Assembly: GCA_022605405.1 (NCBI GenBank)
Contig: JABYQQ010000018.1
Location: 620,001-684,000, forward strand
DNA: 64,000 nt
Origin: Earliella scabrosa
Lineage: Eukaryota; Basidiomycota; Agaricomycetes; Polyporales; Polyporaceae
Reading direction: 5' to 3'
Shown: positions 1 to 13,048 of the stretch, one piece after another
Position numbering within the stretch: position 1 is the first letter of the stretch
Layout of the letters: each line of letters begins with the position of its first letter
Translations under genes and position numbers: made by a program
Notes under the pieces: model-generated
The model's input: the letters and a program-made list of their open reading frames with translations, nothing else
Told to the model about the DNA's origin: nothing
Databases searched by the model: none

Positions 1-827
1 AGGATCCCGAGAAAGCCTGCCGTCAACAGCAGGTTGCCCGAGGTGAGCGCTGCTGCGGACGTGTGCAAGTCAATGTTGGAAAGCGACTGTCATTGCCATT
101 CTATGCCAGAAGAGTGTACGCACTCATGTCTAAGAGCTTGTCTTGAGAGCAAAAAAGTGCGTGGTGGGTGTGTGGGTCGACCGAGCCACGTCACAACCGG
201 GATCACAACGAACGGCATGCTGGCATGCGTGAGAAGAGATGCCTTGGCGGTGAGGTTTGGGCGATTACCTTCCCAAATTCGATCCAGCTTCTATTAACCT
301 TCTGCTACTAGAAGTTGAGCACGGTGAGAGTGTTTCGGTGCGGCGACGTCGAGCTTGTCGTTGACTGCTGCTGGTGTGCCCGTTATGATGGAGCTGGTCA
401 AATGCAAGATCGCGCAGACAGCCGCCGACTCCATCAACGTCGCCACGAGGATCTAGAGACGCCAGAACCTGCACTTAGCGCTTGTTCTATCTCAGATCAA
501 GCTCAAGCTCAAGCTCCTGAACTCCGATCCCGCCAATATACGCACCACTTCAAACTCAACCCATGGGGACTGAGAACCACTGAAGATCCTGAAGGCACTG
601 TCCACCGACTTCGAGGTGTTCCTGAATACACGTCACATCAGATATCGCCTCAACGCGCGACGATCTGCGTTCCGTGCCAAATAGCGTGGAGAACAAGGGC
701 GGACATCTGACATCGTCATTGAACGCCAGCCTGGAGCTATAGTGATACACGGTACTTTTGCACCCGAACAAGGCGTCTGGCTTTCCAGACGCCCCGTATT
801 CCATGTCGCACGTTGACAGCGTCCGCT
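1..827. other. left-edge stretch, no gene resolved
   Basis: No coding sequence can be supported here. A donor-like GTGAGC after CCCGAG near position 43 could end an exon of a plus-strand gene entering from outside the window, but only about a dozen codons are visible. Positions 700-827 are the 3' flank of the minus-strand CBM1 gene. Confidence 0.3.
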
Positions 828-1751
828 TCAGGGCGTCGCAGTCGCACCGGTGTAAGCGTGAATGGTCTCGTCCGCGCATCCGGCCGGAGTCTGGTATGAG
901 TATGGGCCGAGGTTGATGTACACGTCCCTGTTGCCGTCCGCGTCCGGGCACACGAGCCATGCCTGGCAACCCCAGTCCCGTTAGCCCATTTTTGTCATGC
1001 ATGACTAGCATTCAGTAACTCACGTTGTTCTGGGGCCGCTTGATCGTAGAGATTGACCACTCGACGGTGTCGCCGGCGAACACGAACGCACCCGCGTTGG
1101 GACCGGTCGCGGGCTCGGTCGACCACGACATCTTGAGCTTCATCACGGATGGGTCCGAGCGGCCCTCGACGACTGCGTACAGCTTTGAGCCGTCAGGGAG
1201 CATCTGGATCAGCTGCCCGCCGGTGATCTGGAACTGTGCGGCAGTGTCGGGCTCGCCGAGGATGGCGTCAGACGCGGTCTCCATGACCTCGGAGCGGAGG
1301 TACTTGTGGAAGTTCGGGTCCTCCTGAAGCACAAGAACGATATGTGAGGTTGGCTGAGCACATGAAGATGTATACGAACTGCTCACCACTGCGCGAATGA
1401 AGGAGTTGCCTGGTTGGAGGGTCGCGGTGCCGCTGGGGGCGGTACCCGTCGTGGTCGGAGATCCTCCAGGGTTGCTGGTGGGAGATCCGGGGCCAGAGGG
1501 CTGCGCGGCTCCTGGGAGACATTGAGAGTAGTATTGGTTGGAGAGCGTGCAGGTCCAGCCAGATGGGCATGCAGTAGGGCCCGTCCAGCCTTGGCCACCA
1601 CACTGGGGAAGGAGGGATCCTGAGTATCTCTAAGATGATGATGTTCGGAACTGCTGCATACCTGACCATACTGGGGAGCTGTCGTCTGGGCCGCAGCACC
1701 AGCGACAAAGAAGAGAGCGCCAAGGAAGGAGAGAGTAGTGGAGGATACCAT
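828..1751 (-). CDS. secreted CBM1 protein with an unassigned C-terminal module
   Basis: The model has four exons: 1662-1751, 1387-1602, 1024-1323 and 828-962. It gives 246 aa with stop TGA at 828-830, and all splice sites are GT-AG in consistent phase. Residues 1-21 form a signal peptide ending in ...GAAAQ. Residues 27-59 are a fungal-type cellulose-binding module ([16 protein letters not shown] ... NQYYSQC), with the CBM1 cysteines and aromatic face residues visible. A Ser/Pro/Gly/Thr linker runs to about residue 90. The C-terminal 150 residues (from [11 protein letters not shown] to [16 protein letters not shown]) match no glycoside hydrolase or LPMO motif I know. They look like a compact beta-rich extracellular domain of the kind found in secreted proteins of wood-decay fungi, which is inference. 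The CBM1 implies action on cellulose outside the cell. An intron splits the CBM1 coding right after the first QYGQ. Confidence 0.85.
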
Positions 1752-2815
1752 AGCTGCTCCGACGCGGATCGAAGGTGGTCGCTCAAGACTCTGGGCATCG
1801 TCCGCTACTTGTATCGCACCGCAAGAAGCACTCCAGCAATAGCCACCAGGGCATGCCGAGCATATGCCTCTTCTTCGGGCTGCAGGCGTAGCGATGACAC
1901 CGTCGCGAAGCCGTCGCCCGTGGTCGGCGAGCAGTGGCGGGAAATTATCGGGCGGGCCGCTCTCGGAAGAGAAGCACGCACCGCCAGCGCACTCGCGGAT
2001 GGCGGGGTCTGCTGAGCACTAAGCTGGGCGTTGCGGGATAAAACCCGTATATTCTTCCGAGAGCAGCTGCAGTGTCCCAGAGGGATATACGCAACTTCGC
2101 TGATGCGTCTCTACGTGAGACTCGTGACCGAGAGGCTGGCAGACGGCTGGTGGTTTACCGGTGACTGGGTGAGTATGCAAATTCTGGTCGAGAACCGTCC
2201 ATATCTTCTGATATTCCACCATCCTTGACTGTAGAAGGAAAGGACCCCCGACAATACACCAAAATCCCTGATCCTCGTTCCGAAAAATCGGTCAAATTTG
2301 TCCGTGAGATCAGGCCTCCAGGAGGGGTCGCCAGGTCCGAATTATGGCACCAGTCTCCTTCCTTATACGGTAATGTTTCCACTACTTAGACGCCCTCGTG
2401 GCGGCCGGAGCGGGCCTCCGGAGAGCGTCTACCCACCTCTGGTGTCATCATTTTGTCCGATATCCGGGCGCCTGGCACCAGACCTGGCCACGATGTTGGG
2501 TCCAAAACAGGGGGGTAAGCATCAGGCATCCGTGTCCGAATCGCCCCAAATTGTCCAAATTGAGCCTCAGGGATTTTGGTGTATTGTCGGGGGTCCTAGT
2601 AGGAACGGCTCTAGCTAGCGGCTGTAATCGCTTGAAAAGAGTTCATGCCACTGGCATGAACTGGGCCGGGTTGTGGCGCCGAGTTCTGAAGGCAGTAAGA
2701 TTCAGTATAAGCGACGTGTGAATCAGTACAATGTCTGAGCATCCGCATCTCTCATACGCACATGTGCAACCTACACGCAATTCGATCAGGATTCAGGAGG
2801 AGGATGGCGTTCAAG
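1752..2815. other. intergenic, nothing recognised
   Basis: This is upstream sequence of the CBM1 gene. Short open frames at 2031-2228 and 2298-2721 show no family motif, no codon bias and no splice pattern that would make them genes. I see no repeat structure here. Confidence 0.4.
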
Positions 2816-3097
2816 TACTGTACTGATCAGACCATAGCGGCGCGTCACACGTCACAAGCCCCTTCGCCGCCGCTGATTTTGGCCTCTGTCACAGGTCACT
2901 AAGGCTCCCGCCGGATGTGACAGAGGTCCAAATCCGGCGCTTCCCCGGCGCTTAAACCCTGTGGGCCGGCGGCGCCTTACGGCGCCGCCCCATATACGGG
3001 GGTGTCACACGTCACTGGCGGCTCCGCCGCCCCGCCGGACCCTATCCCACCTGTCACACCCCGGACCCCCCGCCGCTATGGTCTGATCACTACAGTA
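2816..3097. mobile_element. MITE-like element with 27-bp terminal inverted repeats
   Basis: The left end (2816-2842) and the reverse complement of the right end (3071-3097) agree at 26 of 27 positions, with shared core TGATCAGACCATAGCGGCG. Both ends begin TACTGTA, so a TA target duplication outside CTG...CAG termini is possible. The 282-bp element is very GC-rich. It contains an internal inverted repeat (CCTCTGTCACA near 2881 against TGTGACAGAGG near 2917), a GGCGGCGCC/GGCGCCGCC hairpin near 2967-2988, and repeated GTCACACGTCAC motifs near both ends. It has no coding capacity, so it would be non-autonomous. I cannot assign a superfamily. Confidence 0.6.
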
Positions 3098-3872
3098 ACA
3101 AGTTGGGATGACAATGTTTAGCGCTGGCAGTGGCTTGTATTAAACGCTCATGAGTCAGCCAAGTTAGTAATGATTCTGAACTTTGCCGCGCGCCAGCGCA
3201 TATGCATCTTGAAGTTGAACTCGTTGGAGAACCACGAGTACCCCACTCCTCTTCTTTCCCTCATTGCGTTCTTATCACACCCATCTTCCTCAGCATTTTT
3301 ACCGACAATGACAGCGAAGTGGGGTTTTTGCCACGGAACTCGAACAAGTTGGTCCGCGCTCAGTACAGTGGGTGATTTCATCAACAACTTGAAGTTGTAC
3401 CCTGTGGAGTAGTCAAAATACTGACCTTCGACTGTACTCACGCAGTGCCCATTGCCTGTAGATATGTAACATTTACATAGCTGGGCATGATCGAGCACGC
3501 TTACTAGATGATACCGCCGGTCTGACATTCAAGCCGTGCACCGCTTGCGGATCTACGATTACATGTAGTAAACCCAAGTCAAACCGCTTCTAGAGCAATT
3601 GCCGCAATCATCGATGGTCCCTGCCTGCGACTGCCTCAATTTATGTTGTGTCTCAGAAGTGCTCCCGGATGCCGTTTGTCCGACCGGAGGGGCGCATACG
3701 CGGCACGCTGATCTGCACCTGGCTTTCGCTTTAATCAAAAACTGTGGTAGGTGACCAGGTCTCTGTTCTGACCGCTTCCTTGTCCACTTCCGTGCTTGTC
3801 TTCTCTCCCCAACTCACCTTTCCTTTCCTTTTGAAATATTTGGAAGACCTTCAACACGCTCCTGACGCTACC
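3098..3872. other. intergenic and promoter region of the first wax-synthase-like gene
   Basis: No gene is supported. An open frame at 3148-3528 (-, 126 codons) has no recognisable domain and may be chance. The pyrimidine-rich tract about 3770-3840 just before the ATG at 3873 is typical of a fungal 5' UTR. Confidence 0.35.
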
Positions 3873-5449
3873 ATGTCAGACACCTCCTTACTAGCTAGCA
3901 ATTTCTCGGCGTTTTCAACGCTGGAAGACGCCGGCTCTAACCCAGCGAGTCCAAGCCACGCACGCAAACTCCTCCCACCACATGTCCAGGCCATCCCTTT
4001 CCTCACCCTCGCGACACTGATCGCAATCCGGCCTCGAACTTCAATACGCCTAGCAGGGTCGGTGTTCCTGGTGTATTGGTACTACACTATGGCGGCCAAC
4101 TACACCACCGGCGACCCAGCGCAAGACTATGGTGGAGGTTGCGGGCTAGGAGGATACGTAGCGTCGTTGGTGTCTTTCCTCTGGCTCATCGACCCCATGA
4201 AGGATTGGCAGTACAAGGGTGAGAACGTCGCCCCGGCTACGTATCCACTCTGGAAGAGGATATACTATGCCATGGCTTTACTGTGCAATCAGCGGCGGAT
4301 TGGATGGACCGGAGAGGTGAGTTACGGACGCTGCTCCCACAGCACGCGCATCTGGCTTATAATCCTGTACCGCGCATAGAGTCGCAACATACCGCCTCCA
4401 TTTGCCGGTAGCAAGTCCGAATTCCTACGAGTATCGGCTCTTCGCGTTGTGTCGACCGTCTTCCTGTTAGACCTCGCACAATCCTACATCGCTCTCCAGC
4501 CGCTGTTCAACTTCATGGGGACTCCCGCGTTCCCGACAGGACTGCGAGGATTCGCATTGCGGTTCTTGTGCATGGCTGCATATTACCTGAAGACGTACGC
4601 GGAGCTTAAGCTCTTATATTCTGTCCTATCGACTCTTGCGGTGGCCACTGGCCTGGGTAACGGCGACCACGCGAATTGGCCAAACCTATTCGGGAATGTT
4701 TCGGACATATACACGCTGCGGAATGTGTGGGGGTGAGTTTTGTCCCTACACGCCCAACGTTACCGGGGAGAGCTGACGCTATCGACCCGCCTTACACTCC
4801 ACAGGAAATCCTGGCACCAGCTCCTTCGCGGCGTACGTCCTGGCTTGCACAGGAAGACCAATGTGATGTCTAACTGTATAGATAGCACTTCTCCGTGCCC
4901 GCAATCACCATCGTCCGCCGGCTTGGATTCAAGAAGGGCTCTCGCAAGTCAGCCTTCGCTCAGGTCTTCATCGCCTTCGTGATCTCCTCCTGTATCCATT
5001 GTTGGGGGGACCTCGCCCTCACGGGCTCCTTTGCATACGTCGGCAAGTCTGTTCCATTCTACATCCTCAACGCGGTCGCGCTCGCCTTCGAGGACGTCGT
5101 GATCAAACTCGCACGTATGCTTGGCATACCAGGAGGTGCATGGGCGAAGGCGCTGGGGTATGTGTGGGTTACGACGTGGATGGCCTGGTCCGGCGGCTTC
5201 ATGCTCGACTGGATGCTGCCGTTCGGTGTTGGGAGGTCGTTTGTGCTTCGGTTCTCCATCGTGCGCGCGGTCGCCCCTAATGCATTGTCAGTGAGCGCGT
5301 TGGATCGATGCTATGCCGTACTCATATTCTCACCACAGGTTGAAAATGATGCAGTCTACCCTGTGAGGGTTAGACCGCACCCCGCGCATTCGTGCAAGTT
5401 CGTGCGCGCGCACATCACCAACCCAGGAGTTCACCATAAGTCGATATAA
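3873..5449 (+). CDS. wax synthase-like membrane-bound O-acyltransferase, copy 1
   Basis: The model has exons 3873-4316, 4380-4732, 4805-4832, 4886-5290 and 5339-5449, giving 446 aa. The start is chosen at ACCATG (3873) instead of an in-frame ATG at 3744, because it has the better context and matches the start of the paralogue at 11.1 kb. The protein is a multi-pass membrane protein. It carries the MBOAT/wax-synthase landmarks: an N-terminal hydrophobic block, IPPPFAGSK, a tryptophan-histidine block SWHQLLRG encoded across the 28-bp exon 3, and the putative catalytic histidine in FVISSCIHCWGDL. The family transfers acyl groups from acyl-CoA to hydroxyls of fatty alcohols, sterols or terpenoids in the ER. 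The substrate cannot be told from sequence. The last, 48-nt intron is in frame, so a read-through form is possible. The GDP-mannose dehydratase gene follows on the same strand. Confidence 0.85.
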
Positions 5450-5964
5450 TGTAATTCAATGCAGATGATGCGACCCGTCTTGCGGCGCTATGCAGCCATC
5501 CTGAATCCTGGGGTCGCTCACAGTCAGCCTTGCCAAACGAGATCTAGTCTGCTACGATAAAAGGCAAGGTTGCGCTCATGCGACTTCATTTGTTGTGGTT
5601 CAATCTCGATCCTCGTTCAAGATGTAGAGGACGTTTTGTCTCCCTCCTGTGTGTCGCGATCGCGCGGCTGTATGAATTTTGTATGCACCCGGCGCCCCTG
5701 CCTGCCCTGCTCCCTTCGCGATCGCACCTCGACTGCCAGCATCGAGCGCATCTTCCCCGCTTGTGAGGGCCGCATGGCAGTCATGCGCGTGGAGAAGACG
5801 CGAGCAAGGACTCGCGCGCGATGCATAGACGCCCATAAGACAGGAGCGCCGGCCTGCGCAATAAGTACAACGCGGATACGGCGTTTGGATCATCAACCTC
5901 CCTCCCTCCGCACCCCTCTTTCTCGCCGCCTTCTCTTCCTCCTCCACGAACACGCCTTGTCACG
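5450..5964. other. intergenic, promoter of the GDP-mannose dehydratase gene
   Basis: This is the 3' flank of the acyltransferase gene and the 5' flank of the dehydratase gene. Short frames on both strands (5570-6058) are shadows with no domain. A C/T-rich stretch about 5900-5960 lies just before the ATG. Confidence 0.4.
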
Positions 5965-7535
5965 ATGTCCAGCGATATCCCTGATGTCCCCGCGCCGTTC
6001 ACGACGAAGCTCACCCCGGAGCAGTCCGCAGAGTACCGCAAGCGCAAGGTCGCGCTGATCTCTGGTGCGTGATCCTTCGCTGGACCCGAGGGACGCGAGA
6101 TGGACTGAGATCTGCCGCGCAGGTATCACTGGCCAGGATGGATCGTACTTGTGAGTGTTTTTCTTGCTCGCGGTTATGATGTGAGGAGCGTCGGGCGCAA
6201 TAGCTCGTGTGATCTACACACGCGCATATTGGACGGCTTTTATCTGCACAGTGCGACTGACGCAGTCGCGCGCACACAGGGCCGAGCTGCTTCTCGAGAA
6301 GGGCTATGACGTCCACGGCATCATCCGTCGGTCGTCCAGCTTCAACACCTCCCGTCTCCAGGATCTGTATGTGGATCTGCACGAACGTACGTCTTTTTAC
6401 ACGCCTGTCCTTTCTCGCCCCATTCCCATATCCTCTCTGTAGGCCCCGCCAAGTTCAAGCTTCACTACGGCGATCTGACGGACTCGACCAACCTGGTGTA
6501 CATCATCGCTTCCGTGCGGCCCACGGAGGTATACAACCTCGGCGCGCAGTCGCACGTCAAGGTCTCGTTCGAGATGGCCGAGTACACTGGCGACGTCGAC
6601 GCGCTCGGCACCCTGCGTCTGCTCGACGCGATCCGTACGTGCGGATTCGAGAAGGTGGTGCGCTTCTACCAGGCATCGACATCGGAGCTCTATGGCAAGG
6701 TCGTCGAGACGCCGCAGTCTGAGAAGACGCCGTTCTACCCTCGTTCGCCCTACGGTGTCGCGAAGCTGTACGGGTACTGGATCACCGTCAACTACCGCGA
6801 GGCGTACGGCATGTATGCGTGCAACGGCATTCTCTTCAACCATGAGAGTCCCCGCCGAGGCCGCACGTTCGTCACCCGCAAGATCTCGCGCGCCGCGGCG
6901 GACATCCATCTCGGCAAGCAAAAGTGCCTCTATCTGGGTAACCTCGACGCGAAGCGTGATTGGGGACATGGTGAGTGTTCTATATCGCAAGCGCGGGTCG
7001 CCGTGGCTCCCTGCTGTGCATGGAAGAAGCTTGTATTGACTGGAAATGGTGTCATTAGCGAAGGACTACGTTGAGGGCATGTGGCTCATGTTGCAGCAGG
7101 AGAAGCCGGAGGACTTTGTGCTCGCGACCGGCGAGACGCACCCCGTGCGCGAGTTTGTGGAGAAGGCGTTTGGCGTGCTCGGCTACAACATCAAGTGAGT
7201 ACATGCGTTACCAAGCGCTCTTGCAAGGCGTTGACCCTCTTTCTCCAGGTGGAGGGGTTCCGGCACAGGCGAGGAGGGTTATGACGAGAAGTCGGGCAGG
7301 GTACTTGTGAAGGTCGACGAGAAGTACTTCCGTCCGGCTGAAGTGGAGTAAGTCAGCCAGTTGCATGCCCTTTTTCGCGTATTCTGACGCGTCCACCAGG
7401 CTGCTCCTTGGAGACCCCACCAAGGCGGAGAAGCTGCTCGGCTGGAAGCGCAAGGTCGACTTCGAGTCGCTCGTGAAGCAGATGGTCGAGGAGGATCTGA
7501 AGGCGTCCAGCAACCTCGTCGAGGACCAGAACTAA
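5965..7535 (+). CDS. gmd: GDP-mannose 4,6-dehydratase
   Basis: The enzyme converts GDP-D-mannose to GDP-4-keto-6-deoxy-D-mannose in the cytosol, the first step of GDP-L-fucose synthesis. The model has seven exons (5965-6064, 6123-6150, 6280-6386, 6443-6970, 7059-7194, 7249-7347, 7400-7535) and gives 377 aa, the usual length. The SDR nucleotide-binding loop [12 protein letters not shown] is split by two introns. [14 protein letters not shown], the HYGDLTDS region, the catalytic STSELYGK and SPYGVAK (YxxxK), [13 protein letters not shown], and [14 protein letters not shown] all match the family closely. The next enzyme of the pathway is encoded convergently 375 bp downstream, so the pair acts in sequence. 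No feature suggests loss of function. Confidence 0.96.
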
Positions 7536-7910
7536 GCGCGTACGTGACAGCGCGAGGTGTGCAGACGGGAAGGAAGGACTTTTTGACTTGTTGTATAGTG
7601 ATAGTTGGACTGTCGTCGGCGATCGTTCGAGACCTCCTGTGACATATCCTCGTGCTTGCTATAGACGACCATAATGCGGCGACAAAATCGATCAGCGCTG
7701 CCATCAGTGGTCGTGTATACTTCAGGTGTCCCCTCCTGGGGCCAGTCCTTCAACTCGTCAGCAATAACCTACCCGATCGTGATGCGTCATATCCAGCATG
7801 AATCCAGCTAGAAAACAATGCCGACCTGGAAAGGAACGCTGACAGCGACACCAGATGTATATCGTCACACTCTACATGGTACAAGCTTCTATCATATCAC
7901 CGTAGTGGTC
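7536..7910. other. shared 3' flank of the convergent GDP-fucose genes
   Basis: This 375-bp gap lies between the stop codons of two convergent genes. It should hold both 3' UTRs and polyadenylation regions. I see no gene or strong repeat in it. Confidence 0.5.
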
Positions 7911-9416
<1,506 letters not shown>

Positions 9417-10011
9417 TGTTGCAAAGATATCCCACAGAGCAGTGGAACGCGATCGATGGTGAGATGGGAGGGCGACTCAAGAGTGAGGATGAGCAGTAGG
9501 GAGATTGCAAGACGCTATCCTTCCCGATCTACTGTAAGTTTATGGGCGCTCCAAGAGCATGCTGACTGCGCGCGTCCGATCCGCCGGCTCACGCGTCCCG
9601 GCCGTTTCTGCTTCTGCCCACACCCTCCTCCCCGCCAGACTCTCATTGTCAACATCTCAACCATCCTGCTCGACTTGACTGACATACGCCTTAGATACCG
9701 TCTGTCGCAAGTGAGCTGCTCTATTCCGTTGATTCATGCTCAGCAACTAGGACCAGAGCACGTACAATCGCCGACGCAAGGATGACACCGTTACATCTCA
9801 CTTTATTGTTTCTCGCTCGAGGAACAGCCCCAGCATCCCGAGAGCTTCATGACCGCTTCCAGACATTCAATATAACCCGCCTTCACAGTCTATATGAACA
9901 GTAGGATGTGCTGGCCGTATATGTTAAGTTCTTCGATTCCGACTCCGGAGGACCCCAAGGTAAGTACCTTCGCCCGCCCTCAGTTCCCAAAGCAGCCCCA
10001 CTAGGATCGCG
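9417..10011. other. intergenic, nothing recognised
   Basis: This is the 5' flank of the GDP-L-fucose synthase gene and the 5' side of the GH71 remnant. An open frame at 9315-9785 overlaps the first exon antisense and is not a gene. Confidence 0.4.
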
Positions 10012-10850
10012 ATGCGATATCCATCAATCATTCATCTTACCAGCGCATACGCTTCTCTCACTCTAGTCAACGCCGCCTCCCTCAAATTCCGCGCGCCACG
10101 ACAATGCAACTCCCTCAAGAACGTGGTAGCACACCATATAGTGGGCATCACGGCGACATACACTGTGGACGACTGGAGAATGGACATCTCTCTTGCCAGA
10201 GCCAACGACATTGACGAATTCGCGCTCAACATCGGGAACGACACATACACGCCACAGCAAGTCGAGAACGCATTCCAGGCGGCGGAGCAGCTCGACCAGG
10301 ACTTCAAAGTGTTCTTCTCCTTCGACATCAGCTCAGGGAAGTTCCCCTGGATCGATGGCCGTCGGCGACGCAGAGCAGACGCGCAACTTGAAATCGCAGT
10401 ATGCCTCGCGTCCCAACCAACTCCAGGTTGACGGCAAGGTATTGGTGTCTACGTATGAGGGCTTCACATTTGCTTCGAATCCGCGCACGTATACATAACT
10501 TCAATGCGTTTGTGGCGAACGCAACCGCTGCTTGAGCGAGGACATCTTCTCCGTCATCAATGTTGCGCTTGATGGCATTTTGTCTATGGGCGCCTATTCC
10601 TATTCCTCTCTCCCATCCACCGCATTTTCTTTCTTGTGCTTGGCATCGCAAGTTCATGTCTCCGTTCCGATTGTTGGAGGAATGTATCTACCTCAGGTAC
10701 GCCGATCACTGGAGCTCGGTGCCGTGCACGGTTGTTGTGATGGCTGCGGCGGGTGTTGCGCACAAACGCGCCACGTCGTACGATTCCCTCAACGTCTCGG
10801 GCGTCCGTGGAACGAGCTACGGTCTTTCGCATATTGTTGAATCAGCGAGA
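10012..10850 (+). pseudogene. GH71 alpha-1,3-glucanase (mutanase) remnant
   Basis: The frame from 10012 gives a signal-like N-terminus (MRYPSIIHLTSAYASL), then VVAHHIVGITATYTVDDW, ANDIDEFALNIGNDTY and QDFKVFFSFDISSGKFPW. This is the N-terminal third of a GH71 alpha-1,3-glucanase, a secreted enzyme that degrades cell-wall alpha-glucan. After an intron-like gap the frame resumes as SQYASRPNQLQVDGK and VLVSTYEGFTFASN and stops at about 10498. Weak echoes (DGILSMGAYSYS, KFMSPF) continue to about 10700 with stops and frame changes. A full GH71 needs over 400 residues, and the catalytic half is missing or scrambled. It is called a pseudogene. A badly mispredicted intron structure is the alternative. 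Confidence 0.65.
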
Positions 10851-11065
10851 GGCACAATGTCGGGTGTATACATATACATATGCGCTTTAGCCGCTCCGAG
10901 TCCCAACGAACGAAAACCACCGCCCTCTGATTCGAGCAGGAGTCCGCTGTCCAGCTGAAGGTCCTGGCAGGTGCGTTCTGCACCAAAAGTACGCGCATAT
11001 GTGGATTGTTCTACTCATTTCCGTCGCCAGATTTCAAAGATTTGCCTCACCTTTCTCCTGTGAAG

Positions 11066-12534
11066 ATGTCTATTGTGGATGGCCCGGAGGATCGAGTTCC
11101 CTTCAACGGCCTTACCCAGCTCCTTCTCCCAGATGTTGCTCTGGTGGTCTTGATGGCGGTGAGGCTGCCTCGTTGGGTGAAGATGGCCGCGTCGATCCCT
11201 TTGCTCGGTAGCATCCTCCACACCTTCATGACGAGTACAACCGGACTGGTTGTGAATGACTACGCTATCGGCAGTGCGGTACTCGGTAACACGTTCTTCA
11301 GCATTATCCTATTCTTATGCATCACCGACCCGATGGCTGAGTTCCGACACTTGCGCGACCCTGATCCCTCTGCACTAGCCGAGAGGTCATTCCTCTCAAG
11401 GCTGTACAACTCGCTATGTATCGTGCGAAACAATCGTCTCATCGGTTGGAACGTCCAGGTACGGTCCTTCTTCTTTCGCTACTTCCCTTGTCGAACTGGC
11501 TGTATGTTCGATCTCAACTGACGAGTTGTGGATAGACTCCAAACGTCCCGCCACCCTTCAAAGGCACGCGGCCCCAGTTCCTCGTCCGGCGACTTTGGCA
11601 GCTCCTCTCCTCCGCCATCCTGGTCGATCTAACGGAATCGTTCATCTACCCATACATGCACTTGTACATCCCCAGGCCTACCGATCCGCCGCCCCCAACA
11701 GGCTTCGCAGGATACCTGTTCCGCTCCTGGTGTCTGCTCGTCTGGCTTGTGATGACGTATGCCATCCTCAAGATGTACTATGTCCTTGCGTCCATCGTCG
11801 CTGTCGGGCTCGGGATCAGCGGACCCGAGGATTGGCCCGACATGTTCGGCAACTGGTCGGATGCATACACTCTCCGCCGCCTGTGGGGGTACGTCTCCAG
11901 GATTCTCCTGTACCCTCACGTGCAATTGCTCACCACCCTGTCCAGCCGTACCTGGCACCAGAATCTGCGTCGCGTACGTCCCCTCTCAAGCATATCTTCG
12001 CTCATTGCGTCATGTTGACACGCATATATCCACACCACAGCACTTCTCGCACTGGGGCAAGCTCGCGGTCCGCACGCTGCACATCCAGCGTGGCACGTGG
12101 CTCTCGTCGCAGGTGCAGGTGCACACCGCGTTCCTCGTCTCCGCGCTCATTCACGCGTTCGGCGACCTCATGCTCGGCACGCAACACTTTGGCCGCTCGT
12201 TCCCGTTCTTCGTCGCGAACGCGCTTGCGATCACCTTCGAAGACGCCGTCATCGCGGCAGGGAAGGCGCTAGGACTCGCACGAGGGAAGAGCGGGGAGCC
12301 TGCGAGGGCGGCCAGGATTGTGGGGTACGCGTGGGTTGCGCTGTTCATCAGCTGGGCGGGACACTTGTACGTGGATTGGATGTTCGAGTCGGGCGTGGTG
12401 AACGCGCGGGTGTTGCCGTTCTCGCCGACGACGAGGTTCATACTTCCATGGATGTGAGTACCTTTGTGATGGTTCTACCGCAAGATGCTCACGAGTCCTT
12501 CTCTAGTGATAGCACATTTGAGACCCACGTGTAA
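11066..12534 (+). CDS. wax synthase-like membrane-bound O-acyltransferase, copy 2
   Basis: The model has exons 11066-11458, 11536-11888, 11946-11973, 12041-12453 and 12507-12534, giving 404 aa. Exons 2 and 3 (353 and 28 bp) have exactly the same lengths and phases as in the copy at 3.9 kb, which shows the two are paralogues. Landmarks are VPPPFKGTRPQFLVRRLW, DMFGNWSDAYTLRRLWG, RTWHQNLRR and FLVSALIHAFGDL with the presumed catalytic histidine, followed by ITFEDAVIAAGKALGL. The predicted protein is a multi-pass ER acyltransferase that esterifies an alcohol from acyl-CoA. The substrate is unknown, and terpenoid or sterol acetylation is one possibility in fungi. The last exon is tiny (W-I-D-STFETHV-stop) and is the least certain part. 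Between the two copies lie the GDP-fucose genes and the GH71 remnant. Confidence 0.87.
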
Positions 12535-13048
12535 TAGACACCCCATGCGTCCACAGCTGCTGCCTAACTGACACATGTCATCTAATCCACGCCGGGTTTC
12601 CGCGTTGGGGTCTTTGTAAGCTTCAAAGCTGGGGATGATCTCGACGAATTATTTCACGGACGATGCGCGCGTTGAAGGCTGCTTTGGTAAATTTTGCAGA
12701 TTTTTCCCTGCTCCCTCCAGTGCGCAACCACGTCGCAGGTTCGAATGCCCGTCAGCATAGGGAGACATAATGGATAAGGCATACTCACTATCTGGACCAT
12801 CTCTGGGCGTAGGACACCATTCCTAGGCGTTGCCTAGGAGCCATGCGCTACGCCCTGTCAGGTTTTACCTCGAAGCGAATATATGGCTTGTGTTTACGTC
12901 CCTGTCGTTGCTGCCACTCACGCACATAGGCGTGATGCGGGCGGCTAAAACCACTCTCCTCCTCCCAAAACGGAAGTATAGACGCCGCATGTACGGGCGC
13001 GTCTAAAATCCGTCACGGTTACTCAGTACTCAACTTGAAGGTGTACCG
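12535..13048. other. intergenic, nothing firm
   Basis: This holds the 3' flank of the acyltransferase gene and the promoter of the MYND gene. A tRNA B-box-like string (AGGTTCGAATGCC, near 12738) occurs, but no tRNA cloverleaf can be folded around it. CCTAGGCGTTGCCTAGG near 12822-12838 is a short direct/inverted repeat. Confidence 0.4.

Noticed and set aside
3148..3528. 126-codon frame (-)
   Set aside because: It has no recognisable motif, no paralogue in the window and no good start context. It was kept only as a remark in the intergenic entry.
6397..6990. 197-codon open frame on the minus strand
   Set aside because: It is antisense to the large exon of GDP-mannose dehydratase and has no domain.
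12690..12770. tRNA-like B box (AGGTTCGAATGCC) on the plus strand
   Set aside because: Neither the T-stem nor the acceptor stem pairs, and no A box lies at the right distance, so no tRNA is called.
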